Below, one piece after another: positions 1 through 8,805 of a DNA stretch of 23,418 nt. The stretch's first letter is position 1, and each line of letters opens with the position of its first letter. Position numbers and translations under genes: made by a program. The DNA comes from Phlegmacium glaucopus (lineage: Eukaryota; Basidiomycota; Agaricomycetes; Agaricales; Cortinariaceae): NCBI GenBank assembly GCA_015039465.1, contig MU130496.1:24803-48220 (forward strand). Direction: 5' to 3'. The notes beneath the pieces were generated by a model, which did no database searches, had not been told where the DNA came from, and was given only the letters and a program-made list of their open reading frames with translations.

Positions 1-427
1 TAAGGCCAAGGAGGCAGGTATGAGGTTTGGGCAATAGTGAAGAAGCGGTGATGGTAATAAGAAACAGTAGTAGAAAGGGTAGTAGTCAGTCGTGTGGTCG
101 GTACCTAATAAGTGGGTTCTTACGTCCTGGAAAAGGCCCTCGTCTTGCGTCGTGAATATAAATATAAAATATAAAGCCAACGTTAAGGAAAATATAAATT
201 TCATGAGCTTGAACATACAAAAGGGAATCAAGCTTATAGTTGAAACAAAGGAGGAGAACAAGCAGGAGATTCAGTGACTCCAGAAGGCAGAATAATGAAG
301 AAGAAGGCAAGGCTTTAGTCCTGTGGAATCCTCGACCCGCCGTGTCGTGTGTGCGACTCCGGTTGCAGGAAAGGTCCAATGACAAGGCCTCATTGAGACT
401 GCACTGAAGAAACAAAATTTGAATTGT
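1..427. mobile_element. LTR-2, distal 427 bp (reads only as plain complement)
   Basis: This is the remainder of the LTR whose first 134 bp lie at 2801-2934. The complement reads from the middle of LTR-2 to its terminal TTAACA at 422-427. The next five bases (complement TGTGG, 428-432) equal the duplication beside the other end (2935-2939, reverse complement TGTGG). Both pieces therefore belong to one insertion of about 561 bp, against 579-580 bp for the two complete copies. The insertion lies in the leader of a Gypsy-1 element. The apparent open frames at 86-415 and 92-277 are accidents of this repeat. Confidence 0.9.
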
Positions 428-485
428 ACACCGAGGGAGGGGCAGGGGAGTCGTGTGTAGAGACTCGTTGAGGTAGGAAAGTTGA

Positions 486-1122
486 TACCGGCTATTAACG
501 TGGTGGGTCGACCTTGTTCGTCAACGACATAACGTTCGAGTCCTGTAATTCTTGGTTCGTTTTAAGTTAGTTCAAAACTGTTACAAATTAGTTGAACAAT
601 GTCGGTTACATGTTGGTGGACATGGTGTTGTTCTTCAAGGAAACGTGTGGTTCTCGTATGGATCCTAAGTAAGGTGCTCTGACCGTGAGGACTACCTTAA
701 ACTGTCCCCTACTAGGTCTCCTTACCGTAAGGAGGTAAGTACGGTTTGTATATAGTCCGAGACAGGACTACTTAAAAGGCTACTCGTTTGGTTTTAATAG
801 ACCCGAGACAGGATATACTTCAGGTCTTCTCGTAGCTTTACCTGTCGGTCTCAGAATACAACCCTTTGTCTATTAGGGTCTAACTGAGCGAAGGACCTAA
901 CCTTACTGAAGACTCTACTGAAGTTTTTCCTTAAAACAGACCATTTACGGTTGAGTCAACGGTAGTTGTCTAATCTCAGCTGACCCATGAAGGTTTTTTT
1001 GACCAGGAACCTTCTGATATATCTACTCAAGGTTCTGGACTAGTGTCTAAGGTCTATGTGCCTAGGTTTTTGGTAGTATCATTTCAAAACTTCTCCGGAC
1101 TTGTGGGTTTAAGTCTTGAGGT
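486..1122. pseudogene. gag: Gypsy-1 gag, decayed copy (reads only as plain complement)
   Basis: Read as plain complement left to right, an ATG at 486-488 opens a frame of about 212 codons. It is collinear with the Gag frame recovered backwards from 22237-22958. It starts MADNCTTQLEQAV, keeps a short coiled-coil-like N-terminus, then the Ty3/gypsy capsid block with SDEQTKIIWALSYMKS, FLDW and LESTGYFQK. Three in-frame TGA stops (711-713, 912-914, 1089-1091) each stand where the other copy has CGA, the mark of C-to-T decay. A TIR element at 1130 cuts the gene off, and gag-like sequence seems to resume near 2175. Upstream, an LTR-2 sits in the leader. Known: Gag forms the particle in which reverse transcription occurs. 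This copy cannot make it. Confidence 0.88.
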
Positions 1123-1129
1123 AAATGGT

Positions 1130-2163
1130 AACCGCCCTACAGGTGCCATCTTAAAAGTGAAACGGGAAACAGGAAGGTAGTAGCCAGTACGTTAATTATT
1201 AGTAATACACTGCTATAACCATGAATGACACGTATAGATGTTTCATAACGACGGTAGCGTGACTTTTATCTGGTCGGACATGAGTACAACCTCTCTCTTC
1301 CCGATGGTTAATATTATATACGGAGGGAACAGTGAAAGAGTTTCCTACCTAGTTGGGTGACGTAACGAAACAGTGCTCTCTGACCCTAACACTGTAACAC
1401 AATGGCACTGTTTCCCGTAACTACCGCCGAACTCCGTTACATCGTCAGGAGCCGTCCACGAAACCCTCACTTGTCCTGCCCGTCCGGTTCTCCGTTCCAG
1501 ACTCTAAAGTTCAAAAACAGACCTGTCCTTAAACACTAAGTCACGCTAAGAACAGGCCTAACGTGGATCCAAGGGTTTTAAAACGGTTTTAAAAGGCTTT
1601 TATACAGACCTAACAACTGGATCGATAAAAAGCCGGGTTAAAAAGTCCGGTTAAAACAGGCCTAACCACCCAGTCCGGAGAATCCCGAGCTTTTTATAGA
1701 CATGACGAGAGCGGACGGAGTTTTTTCGTGTTAAGATCGAATCTTACTCACATAGGATAGCAGATGCTCATTTGCCCAGTTCTTACGGATTGACTCTCTA
1801 CCCGGAAGAGGTTTAGAAACAAAATGTTTTTTTAATAATAATAAAATTCAGGTCTTATTGTATGTTTTTTCTTTCTTTTTTAGTCTCCCCCTTAGTTTGG
1901 TCTGATGTGATATAATATCATATAAATCGTAGGATTTTCAACAGGTCTATCCGTTGGATTGGATAGGATTAAAGCAGTTTGAACAGACCTAAGACCGTGA
2001 CCGACGGATTTAAAAAAACCGTTTAGAACAGACCTAACTACGGTCGACAACCAGTTTTTTGGAGTTTAGGACAGGCCTAATACGACTACTCTTCAAGTGT
2101 GCGACTACGGTTTGTTACCCGAAGTTTCTAGTTTCATGTTTACTTGGTACCTGTAGGGCGGTT
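1130..2163. mobile_element. TIR element of 1034 bp in gag (reads only as plain complement)
   Basis: In the complement reading the element begins TTGGCGGGATGTCC and ends GGACATCCCGCCAA. The match extends imperfectly to about 40 bp, including a shared ACTTTG..CTTTG segment. It interrupts the Gypsy-1 gag. I see no transposase, but TGTCyGGATTG-like words recur inside in both orientations. This looks like a non-autonomous DNA element. No convincing target duplication was found, so the exact ends and superfamily are open. Confidence 0.7.
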
Positions 2164-2354
2164 GGAATGTGGTGGTTATAACGGTGTTTACCCTGAAGAA
2201 TAAAATAAACCAAAAAAAAAAGAAAAAAAAAAACTCAGAAACAAATAACAGGAAACACCGTTCGGTATACCATCTGTATATGACATTTACATTAATGACC
2301 TCACACGATGAACCGGTACTACTGGTACTTGACTAGTTGACGATACTCTTTACA
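2164..2354. other. Short gag remnant and unassigned sequence in the reversed block
   Basis: In the complement reading, about 2175-2192 resembles the gag sequence that should follow the interruption (ATTGCCACAAATGG against ATTGCTACAATGG). After that comes a T-rich run (2208-2232) and sequence I do not recognise, up to an antisense LTR-1. Confidence 0.4.
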
Positions 2355-2650
2355 CAATCCCGTTGACGCTACGACTGAATCAGTTCGATCGTCCCCTAGG
2401 TTTCAATTATTATAAAGTTTCCCTATAGATGTTCACGAGTGGATCGTCCCCTAGGTTTCTCCTTTCCTACCCCTAGGGACGATCCGATTCCCCATAAATT
2501 CATGATTATACCTGTATTGTCTCTATATTTTATTTCTCTCCTTACTATGTTATTATTAATTAATTAATTAATTCTTCACCACACTATACTTTTTATTTTT
2601 ATTTTCTGCCTCGCTTGACCTCCCAGCCTCAGCCTTACCTCAATGCCTCA
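2355..2650. mobile_element. LTR-1 fragment (reads only as plain complement)
   Basis: The complement of 2355 onward begins TGTTAGGGCAACTGCG and continues through both CTAGCAGGGGATCC arms, the AATTAATTAATT run and the GGAGT-rich part of LTR-1. It follows the plus-strand copy at 3048 in the same order. Similarity fades near 2650, so roughly 300 of 415 bp remain. The outermost 150 bases of the block (2651-2800) are unassigned. Confidence 0.85.
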
Positions 2651-2800
2651 TTGCCTCCACTCTCTTGCCTTGCTGGTAACTAATACATTAACAGACTAGC
2701 CTAGGTAAGAAGAATGTTCCCGAAAGAGATCAAGGACGAGTAGTTTAGTTGTTGACTCCGTAGAAAACATAGGGTGCTTTGGGTAACACTTATGATGTAT

Positions 2801-2934
2801 AGACACAGAGAAGTCTCGGAGTTGAACATAGGGAGAGTAGTTTGGGATATAAGGGAAGGCACTGTACGGAGTACGGACTACCGGAAACAGCTCCGAAGGA
2901 GCCGGACCGGAGTAACGTATAACGGAATGTAACA
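2801..2934 (-). mobile_element. LTR-2, proximal 134 bp
   Basis: On the minus strand from 2934 it reads TGTTACATTCCGTTATACG and matches the start of LTR-2 at 3499 and 19998 up to 2801, where the match stops dead. The rest is found at position 1, reversed. The flanking 2935-2939 (CCACA) is one half of the target duplication. Insertion was into the leader of the Gypsy-1 element on the same strand. Confidence 0.9.
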
Positions 2935-2939
2935 CCACA

Positions 2940-3047
2940 GTCGGAAAGTGTACAGAGTCTGATTGGCCCAAATCAGGGGCTATGAATTGGACTGTGGTTC
3001 TGCTGTATGGACCAGGCTTGGTCTGTTAGGGGTAGATCCTTTCCTAA
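2940..3047 (-). other. Gypsy-1 untranslated leader between LTR-1 and gag
   Basis: The sequence is collinear with the leader in the reversed right block (text 22959-23124). Just inside the LTR both copies begin TTAGGAAAGGATC on the coding strand, where a primer-binding site would be expected. I could not assign a tRNA. The LTR-2 insertion at 2934 separates this part from the rest of the leader and from gag. Confidence 0.75.
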
Positions 3048-3463
3048 TGTTAGGGCAACTGCAGCACCGACTTAGTCAAGCTAGCAGGGGATCCAAAGTT
3101 AATAATATTTCAGAAGAGATATCTACACATGTGACTCACCTAGCAGGGGATCCAAAGAGGAAAGGATGGGGATCCCTGCTAGGCTAAGAGGTATTTAAGT
3201 ACTAATATGGACATAACAGAGATATAAAATAAGTAAAGGAATGATATGATAATAATTAATTAATTAATTAAAAAGTGGTGTGATGTGAAAAATAAAATAA
3301 AAGGCAGAGTATAATCAGAGGGTTGGAGTTGGAGTGGAGTTATGGAGTGGCGGAGTAAACTGGTGACAAAATCGGAGTTGGATGGAAAGATGGAGTTTGT
3401 TGGAAAGGCGGGATGTATGGTCCTGAGGTTGAGGTTTGGTTTGAAATCAGGTGTCCCCTAACA
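3048..3463 (-). mobile_element. LTR-1, 416 bp, 5' LTR of the left Gypsy-1 element
   Basis: On the minus strand it starts TGTTAGGGGACACC (3463) and ends CCCTAACA (3048), the usual TG...CA ends. It is followed directly by leader and gag, so it is a 5' LTR. Inside, in plus coordinates, are two copies of CTAGCAGGGGATCC (3081-3094 and 3140-3153) and one inverted copy, GGATCCCTGCTAG (3170-3182). A TATA-like TTAAATACC lies just upstream of these in the sense direction. Other copies are at 8833-15502, 13219-13620 and 22116 onward. The open frames called across 2963-3187 and 3413-3901 are not genes. Confidence 0.9.
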
Positions 3464-3498
3464 GCTTCCCCTTCACTTCCCATTCTTTCTTGCTCCTC

Positions 3499-4078
3499 TG
3501 TTACATTCCGTCATACATTACTCTGGTCCAGCTCCATCGGAGCTGTCTCTGGTAGTCCATACTCCATACAGTGCCTTCCCTTATATCCCAAACTACTCTT
3601 CCTATGTTCAACTCCGAGACATTTCCATGTCTTTCCGGCTCCTCTGTCTATACTCCAAACCCGTTACCACTTCTTCGCCACTACCACTATTCTTTGTCAT
3701 CATCCTTCCCACCATCAGTCAGCATACCCACCATGGATTATTCACCCAAGAATGCAGGACCTTTCCAGGAGCAGAACGCAGCACTTATATTTATCTTTTA
3801 TATTTTGGTTGCTATTCTATTTATTATTTAAGTACTCCAAACTTGTATGTTTTCCTCAGTTCGAATATCAACTTTGTTTCCTCCTCTTGTTTGTCCTCTA
3901 AGTCACTGAGGTCTTCCGTCGTATTCCTTTCTCTTCCGGTTCTGAAATCAGGACACTATAGGAGCTGGGCAGCACAGCACACACGCTGAGGCCAATGTCC
4001 TTTCTGCTTACTTGTTCTGGTTCCATTCCATCCATTCCGGAGTAACTCCAATGTGACTCCCTTGTTTTAAACTTAACA
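3499..4078 (+). mobile_element. Solo LTR-2, 580 bp
   Basis: It begins TGTTACATTCCGTCATAC and ends ACTTAACA, and is bracketed by a perfect 5-bp duplication TCCTC (3494-3498 and 4079-4083). It matches 19998-20576 throughout. With no internal domain beside it, it is a solo LTR left by recombination. The proline- and serine-rich frames within it (3571-3831, 3627-3989) carry no recognisable domain and I do not treat them as genes. Confidence 0.93.
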
Positions 4079-4083
4079 TCCTC

Positions 4084-4487
4084 CTTCACTTGCTCTTTCA
4101 TCCCCCTTACCCTTTTCAGCTGCAACAAGCAGCTAGGCATTGTGATGTCCTCTGGCATTAAATTTGTATTTGGCCATGGTCCACATCATCAACACCAGAC
4201 TGTCATTGATAAGTTGAATAAGACTTTGAAACAACTCAAAGATTGCAGATAAAAGCAGTACTTTACTGTCCCCCACTACATCTGATATGATCTGATCAGA
4301 ATCTTAATTGGACACTAATTTTTAAGTAGAAATTATATACTGTCAATTTTCTTGGATACAAAAAGTTCAATATCATTTATTTCATTAATTTCATTAATAT
4401 AACAACATACTAAAATATCAAAATAAATACCCCTGGTGTCATTTTCATGGCCTATAAAAGGTAAAAAGTAAAAAAATAACCCCCCCC
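4084..4487. other. Unassigned stretch with a possible orphan exon
   Basis: After a pyrimidine-rich tract ending TTTTCAG (4113-4119), a frame stays open from 4120 to a TAA at 4250-4252, with residues such as KFVFGHGPHHQHQ. It could be the last exon of a gene whose upstream part was destroyed by the LTR insertions, but I do not recognise it. The remainder is AT-rich and ends in a C-run at 4480-4487. Confidence 0.2.
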
Positions 4488-4495
4488 AGTGGGGT

Positions 4496-5047
4496 TAGTG
4501 TTCAAAGGTCCAGTTAGGTCTGGTTATTTGGTCCCCAGGGCTCTAACTGAGACCAAGACTGGTTAGCCTTTGTTACAAAACTCAAAATAACCTAACTGGA
4601 CCACAATTAACCAGTTATAGTCAGTCAGTAACCAGTTAGTACTGAAAAACAGGAAATTGGCTAAAACAAGGCAAATTTGTCCATATATGTCTCAGTAAAT
4701 ATTATTTCCCCATATTCTTGCTTTACAATGAGCCCAAGAACACTTAATTCAGTGAATAATTGACATATTTATGAAATTATTCGTAAAACTCTACTATTTT
4801 GACTAATATCTAGAGATTTTACAATAACCTGGTCAAATCTTGAGCGCTTTTGACATTTTTGGGCATGTTTTGAAGGGGTAAAATAGGCCTTGCTATAATT
4901 GGTTATAACCGGTTAGTTAACTGCAAAATAACCGGTTACATTATTTTCAAAACTGACTAACCCTAACTGCAGTTAGGTTAGCATTGTAATTAGGTCCAGT
5001 TATTTTCCAGTTATTTTCCAGTTAACTAACCTAACCTTCAAACACTA
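4496..5047. mobile_element. hAT-type MITE, 552 bp, CCAGTTA-rich
   Basis: It has terminal inverted repeats (TAGTGTTCAAAGG at left, TAGTGTTTGAAGG read inward from the right) and a perfect 8-bp duplication AGTGGGGT (4488-4495 and 5048-5055). These are the hallmarks of the hAT superfamily. There is no coding capacity. Near both ends the word CCAGTTA or its complement TAACTGG recurs many times (for example 4510-4625 and 4900-5030), a pattern expected of transposase-binding subterminal repeats. A sister element is at 21165-21739. Confidence 0.9.
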
Positions 5048-5055
5048 AGTGGGGT

Positions 5056-5502
5056 GCTGTCATTGCCATGGTCATTATCTATCAAAATAAATAGAAAACC
5101 TGTAAGGGTGTATGTGCATAAATGTTCCTAGATAGAAAATGGATACTTTTGTGGTGAGGGTAAGTTGGAAAATCAATTTCTGAGGGTGCGAGCACTTATG
5201 TCACGAGAAGTAATGTGTTGGATTTTTTTAGAGAAATAAATGTAGTAAAGGGACTTGTCGAAAATCTCTTTTTGAGAATGGGTTTAATTCTGAAGCTAGC
5301 TGGTAGGATGGGACTTTCTCTACTCTTTTTTCCAGTAAATAATTGCTACCTTTTATATGTAAAGAGAGAGGAAATTTTAAAATGAATTTTTACCAGCACT
5401 GTTGATCCTAAGAAAATTATCCTGTTTAATTACAATTTTAGAGCATTCTAACTCTCTTTAGATGTTTTCATTTTTCATTTTTCTTGAGTGAACCTGGTCC
5501 TG
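5056..5502. other. Unassigned AT-rich spacer
   Basis: No open frame of note, no repeat shared with the rest of the window, and no RNA gene that I can see. Confidence 0.6.
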
Positions 5503-6859
5503 CCCGTTGTCGTGCACCAATACTGATTGGTAGCATGAGAAGAAAGCTTAAAAGTCGCCATCATGAAAATAAGCGGACTTTGAATTTGCTTACCTATTTT
5601 GGAAGCGGCCCTGAATCGCGTTCCTGGTCAACAAAACCATTCGTTCAACGATAACATCCTCATCGCTCATCATATCCTTAATGTCCTCCACTATGTTGTC
5701 TATCATTTACACTATCGACATGCTCCTTAACATCTACCATCCGTTTGTCCCTTGGCTAGTGATACAACAAAGCAATCAATCGCATCGGTCATCGGCTCGC
5801 GTTTGATCGTATCTATGGCCCATCATTTCAAGAACGGCCCGTTTATGGACGCATCAGCTACATCTCCCATTATGTCAAAGGCTTTGTCATCGTTGTTGTG
5901 GCTATGGACCCACAAGTCTTCCCCTCAGCTATCTATCTTGCCATACCTCGCTCCTGGATCTCACTCAGTCCCCTATCCTCACTCATCTACCTCTTATCTT
6001 ATCATTCACTGCCAAAACCATCATTCACGCGGTACCTGAAGCCTTCCCACCCTCTTTATGACAATTTAGGAAGTCCAGGAGGATCACGACTAAGCAGGAA
6101 TTGCAGATGAATCAGCAGCAGAGGATTATTCTCGCAGTGTGTCAAGTGTTATCAAGGCTGCGCGACATGGGACCATGGGCAAGTAGTGTTTTCTCGGGAA
6201 CAAGGCTGCGCCTTTCAAGTGTTGACTCAGGACCTTTCACATTTTTGACATGACCACACGCCTATGGAGTCGATATATTTTTGCTATTGGACTATGTACA
6301 CTGCCTTCTTTTCTTTTCTCTCGCACTTTGACACTTTACAGATTATTTTACTGTTCCTTTTCTTTTCCATTGTTCTTTTCTTCTCGCAGCTGTCCTCTCT
6401 TTATCTTTCTTCCTTTGACAGCGCGTACTTTGTTTCTTTTTATTGTTTTACATAGCCTCATCCTTAGGGTATAAATACTGCTCTTTTGTACCAGGATAGG
6501 TAGTTCAGTTCAATTCATTCTTACCCCCCACTTTCATCATCTCAGTGGAATTCCAGTGAATTCCTCCCTTAAGTTCGCTTTTCTTGCCCCTTACTGTCAA
6601 TCTATCCCCTATCCCTCAACCGCTATAGTCTTACTGAAGATTCTCTCTTGCTCATCCTCATCCTCGTCTTATACCTCATTCATCTTCCAAGACCTTCATC
6701 CTCCTCCTTCTCTTCTCTATTCTTTCCCCTTACCTCTGTGTGTTAAAAGTCAAGGTTATACCTTCCCTAAACGAACAACAGGGAGTCTCTTGACCTAAGG
6801 TCTGGTCCACTGCTCTCTGGTTGGTGTTTATATACAACAACAACAATGATTTATACCGT
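5503..6859 (+). mobile_element. Repeat R3, copy 1 (LTR-like, about 1.36 kb)
   Basis: It is collinear with 10627-12050 from CCCGTTGTCGTGCACC to GATTTATACCGT. It contains a clear core promoter (TATAAATA at 6470-6477) followed by a pyrimidine-rich tract, which suggests a large solo LTR with plus-strand transcription. Its ends are not a clean TG...CA: CCGT occurs at both ends and may be a target duplication. A frame of about 145 codons that is open in copy 2 is broken here by an 8-base loss near 5778. I recognise no protein domain. Confidence 0.75.
6470..6477 (+). promoter_or_regulatory. TATA box inside R3 copy 1
   Basis: TATAAATA, conserved at 11603-11610 in the second copy with identical flanks (CCTTAGGG upstream, CTGCTC downstream). 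It is the probable transcription start region of the R3 element. Confidence 0.6.
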
Positions 6860-7016
6860 GCTCCCTTTCCTGTGCGTGACATGTTTCTGAAACAGGAAAT
6901 TGTCTTTCGTGTGTGCGCTTGGTTGTGTGAATGAACTCCGTTCCTTACAAGGGGTTCTTGTCATTGTAGCAAAAAATGAGGGAGGAGGAAAGGGGGTAGC
7001 TGCTGGTCTCCTTTTT

Positions 7017-7180
7017 TATGCATGTGGGTATTGTTGAACATGTGTGGGTGTTGTTATACACATCTGGATGTTGTCATATGCATCTGGGTGTTGTTGTACA
7101 CATATAGGTGACGTCCTACATATGTAGGTGTTGTTGTATGTGTGTGGGTGTCATTTGGATGTGTGTGTGTGTTGTATGTA
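7017..7180. repeat. Degenerate 20-bp minisatellite
   Basis: About seven or eight units in the pattern CATCTGGGTGTTGTTGTACA, with CATATG and CACATATA variants at the unit joints. The composition is TG-rich and continues loosely to about 7200. Similar TGTTG-rich sequence returns at 7619-7720, past the TIR element at 7283. The stretch 6860-7016 holds nothing I recognise. Confidence 0.75.
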
Positions 7181-7282
7181 TTGTTTGTGGTGTTTGTTAT
7201 TTGTTATTTTTGTTATTCATTGTATATGACCTGTTAGCAATTGATTAGAATAGAATTTTTTAAAAAATGCCCCTCTTGTGAG

Positions 7283-7593
7283 TAGGGATTGTCACAGGTT
7301 TTTTGACCCCTGTGGTTTGGCAGGTAGTGTACAGTGGGGTACAGGTATGGGTATGGATTTCTGTACCCGCCACCTACAGAACGAGCCCTAGATCACTCAA
7401 AATGGATAAGAATTGGAGGAGATATGACCAAAATGATAGTAACTATCATTTAGCACATATCTCCCTTATTTCTGGGCTGTTTTGGGTGTTTTTGGGCTTG
7501 TTTTGATGAGTAAACCTGTGGGGTCAGTGGGTCCCTGCAGGTGGGGTATGGGTTGATGCCAAGTTACCCTGGGGTTACCCACAACAATCCCTA
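7283..7593. mobile_element. Short TIR element, 311 bp (hAT-like MITE)
   Basis: It starts TAGGGATTGTCACAGG and ends ACAACAATCCCTA, so the outermost 10 bases are a perfect inverted repeat. The flanks CTTGTGAG (7275-7282) and CTGGTGAG (7594-7601) match at 7 of 8 bases, as an old 8-bp duplication would. It carries GTGGGG and GGGGTACAGG-type words near its ends and no gene. The frame at 7303-7506 lies within it and is not credible. Confidence 0.75.
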
Positions 7594-7601
7594 CTGGTGA
7601 G

Positions 7602-8459
7602 CAGGGTTACCATTGCTACATGTCATCATCATTGTCATGTTGTTATGTTGTTGTACACATTGTATGTTGTTGTTGTATGTGTTTTTTGTTGTATGTGTTG
7701 TTTGTTGTTTGTTATGAATGTCTGGAATGTTTGCCAAGTGGCCCCCTTATTCTTTTTCCCCCCTTTTCCCTACTGCCTCATTCCCTGCCTTGTGCCTCAC
7801 CCCTCCATTCCACCAATGTACTATACTTAGATTACCCTTGGCCCAACGACTCCCCATGACTTGATACTACTTTCTATGACTCGTTATACTAGCACAGACC
7901 ATTGACTGTGGACTGCTATGGTACTCATACCTTTACCTATGTAAGAGCAACCTCTCTAGCTAGGTCTTCCTTAGTTTAGACCTTAGTACTCATATGGTCT
8001 TAATCTATCTAGCTTTCTCAGAACTTGCTGTCCTCAGTCTCAGTTGTGGGATAACAATATTTGTGTACAAGGTCCTCAGTTACTTGGTTATTTGCCCAGT
8101 ACCAAATGCAAGTGCAAGCTTATGGTCACCATAACAAAAGGTCTAAACTACTCTTGTGTCTGCTTCTCTAAGTGCAGACAAACTTTACTTTCTGGAGCTC
8201 ATCAAAGCATGCCTCATCCAACAACCTTGAACTTGTGTGGTTGCCTATATCAAGGGAGTCATACTGAACTCATGTGATCACCTATAACAACGGAGTCATA
8301 AAGAAGATTGTGTGGTTGCTGATACCAATGGATCCCAGGAGATAACACATCACAATGTCACAGGGTAAATTCAGAGCCCCTATCGAGTCACCATCATCAT
8401 CATCAGAAGAAAGCACACCTGGAAGCAGCAACTGTGCCACATATGAGGAAGAACCTCTC
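7602..8459. other. Unassigned stretch, possibly decayed retroelement
   Basis: The first 120 bases are TGTTG-rich and low in complexity. The rest has only short frames. Around 8310-8370 a plus-strand reading (ADTNGSQEITHH) faintly recalls the DADWASQ region of Copia RNase H, too weak to call. No RNA genes seen. Confidence 0.35.
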
Positions 8460-8805
8460 TGTTAGAGGACACTATGTAGGTACCTACATATGCTTACCAA
8501 CTCCATCACAACCTTCCCTTAGTATGGTATTACAAACAGTATTGCACATGGACTAATGAGGTTACCACTCACCATTCCTTATTTAGTAGTGTACACATGT
8601 GCATCTCTGAGCAGATACTTATCACACACATTCTTAGGAACATGTGTGCCCTACATCTACATTCTCATGTCATGTTGTTACCTGGGCCTAGGGTAGTTAC
8701 CTGGGTCCATCTTGTATTATGTATATAAAGGTAGCAGGTGTTGTCTTAGAACAACACCTTGATATAAACTTGGTTACTGGCGACTACCTTCTCCCTAACT
8801 TAACA
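8460..8805 (+). mobile_element. Probable 5' LTR of Gypsy-2, 346 bp
   Basis: It begins TGTTAGAGGACACTATG, has a TATA box (TATATAAAGG near 8721) followed by an ACAACACC tract, and ends CCCTAACTTAACA. The ends are a TG...CA pair, but I find no target duplication on the right, as expected if the element's own leader follows. Downstream, once later insertions are skipped, come a leader (8806-8832, 15508-15533), Gag pieces (17280-17740) and a zinc knuckle (19095), all on this strand. I infer this is the LTR of that element. It could also be an unrelated solo LTR. Confidence 0.5.

Larger units (their letters stand above)
1..2800. other. Left terminal block written backwards (reversed, not complemented)
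   Basis: Seen: the plain complement of 1-427, read left to right, matches the LTR-2 copies at 3499-4078 and 19998-20576 along its whole length. Neither the text itself nor its reverse complement does. The complement of 428-1122 continues as a gag leader and gag gene, and 2355 to about 2650 is a complement-only copy of LTR-1. The base at position 1 is the neighbour of 2801: the LTR-2 that enters 2934 on the minus strand stops at about 2801 and resumes at 1. The block has therefore been reversed in place. Inference: an assembly or data error, or an artificial change, because DNA polarity allows no such rearrangement. The boundary at 2800/2801 is good to within one or two bases. Confidence 0.95.

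Noticed and set aside
86..415. Minus-strand 109-codon frame at the left end
   Set aside because: It lies wholly in LTR-2 sequence written backwards and has no meaning as supplied.
1..427. A biological origin for the reversed ends (inversion, parallel-strand recombination, mirror repeats)
   Set aside because: Inversions produce reverse complements. Mirror order without complement over 2.8 and 1.2 kb, pivoting exactly on the window edges, has no known mechanism, so I treat it as artefact or alteration.
2696..2971. 91-codon minus-strand frame with VIRYSGPAPSELFPVVRT
   Set aside because: It is the start of LTR-2 read through the artificial junction at 2801 and into the Gypsy-1 leader. The resemblance to the frame at 19877 is LTR homology, not a protein family.
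4482..4494. GTGGGG as a 6-bp target duplication for the 4496 MITE
   Set aside because: Shifting the ends by one or two bases gives a perfect 8-bp duplication AGTGGGGT and canonical hAT ends (TAGTGTT), which is the better fit.
7017..7180. CRISPR-like regular repeat
   Set aside because: Units are contiguous and degenerate with no unique spacers, so this is a minisatellite.
8310..8370. Copia-type RNase H remnant
   Set aside because: Only about a dozen residues loosely resemble the motif and stops follow at once, which is too weak to annotate.
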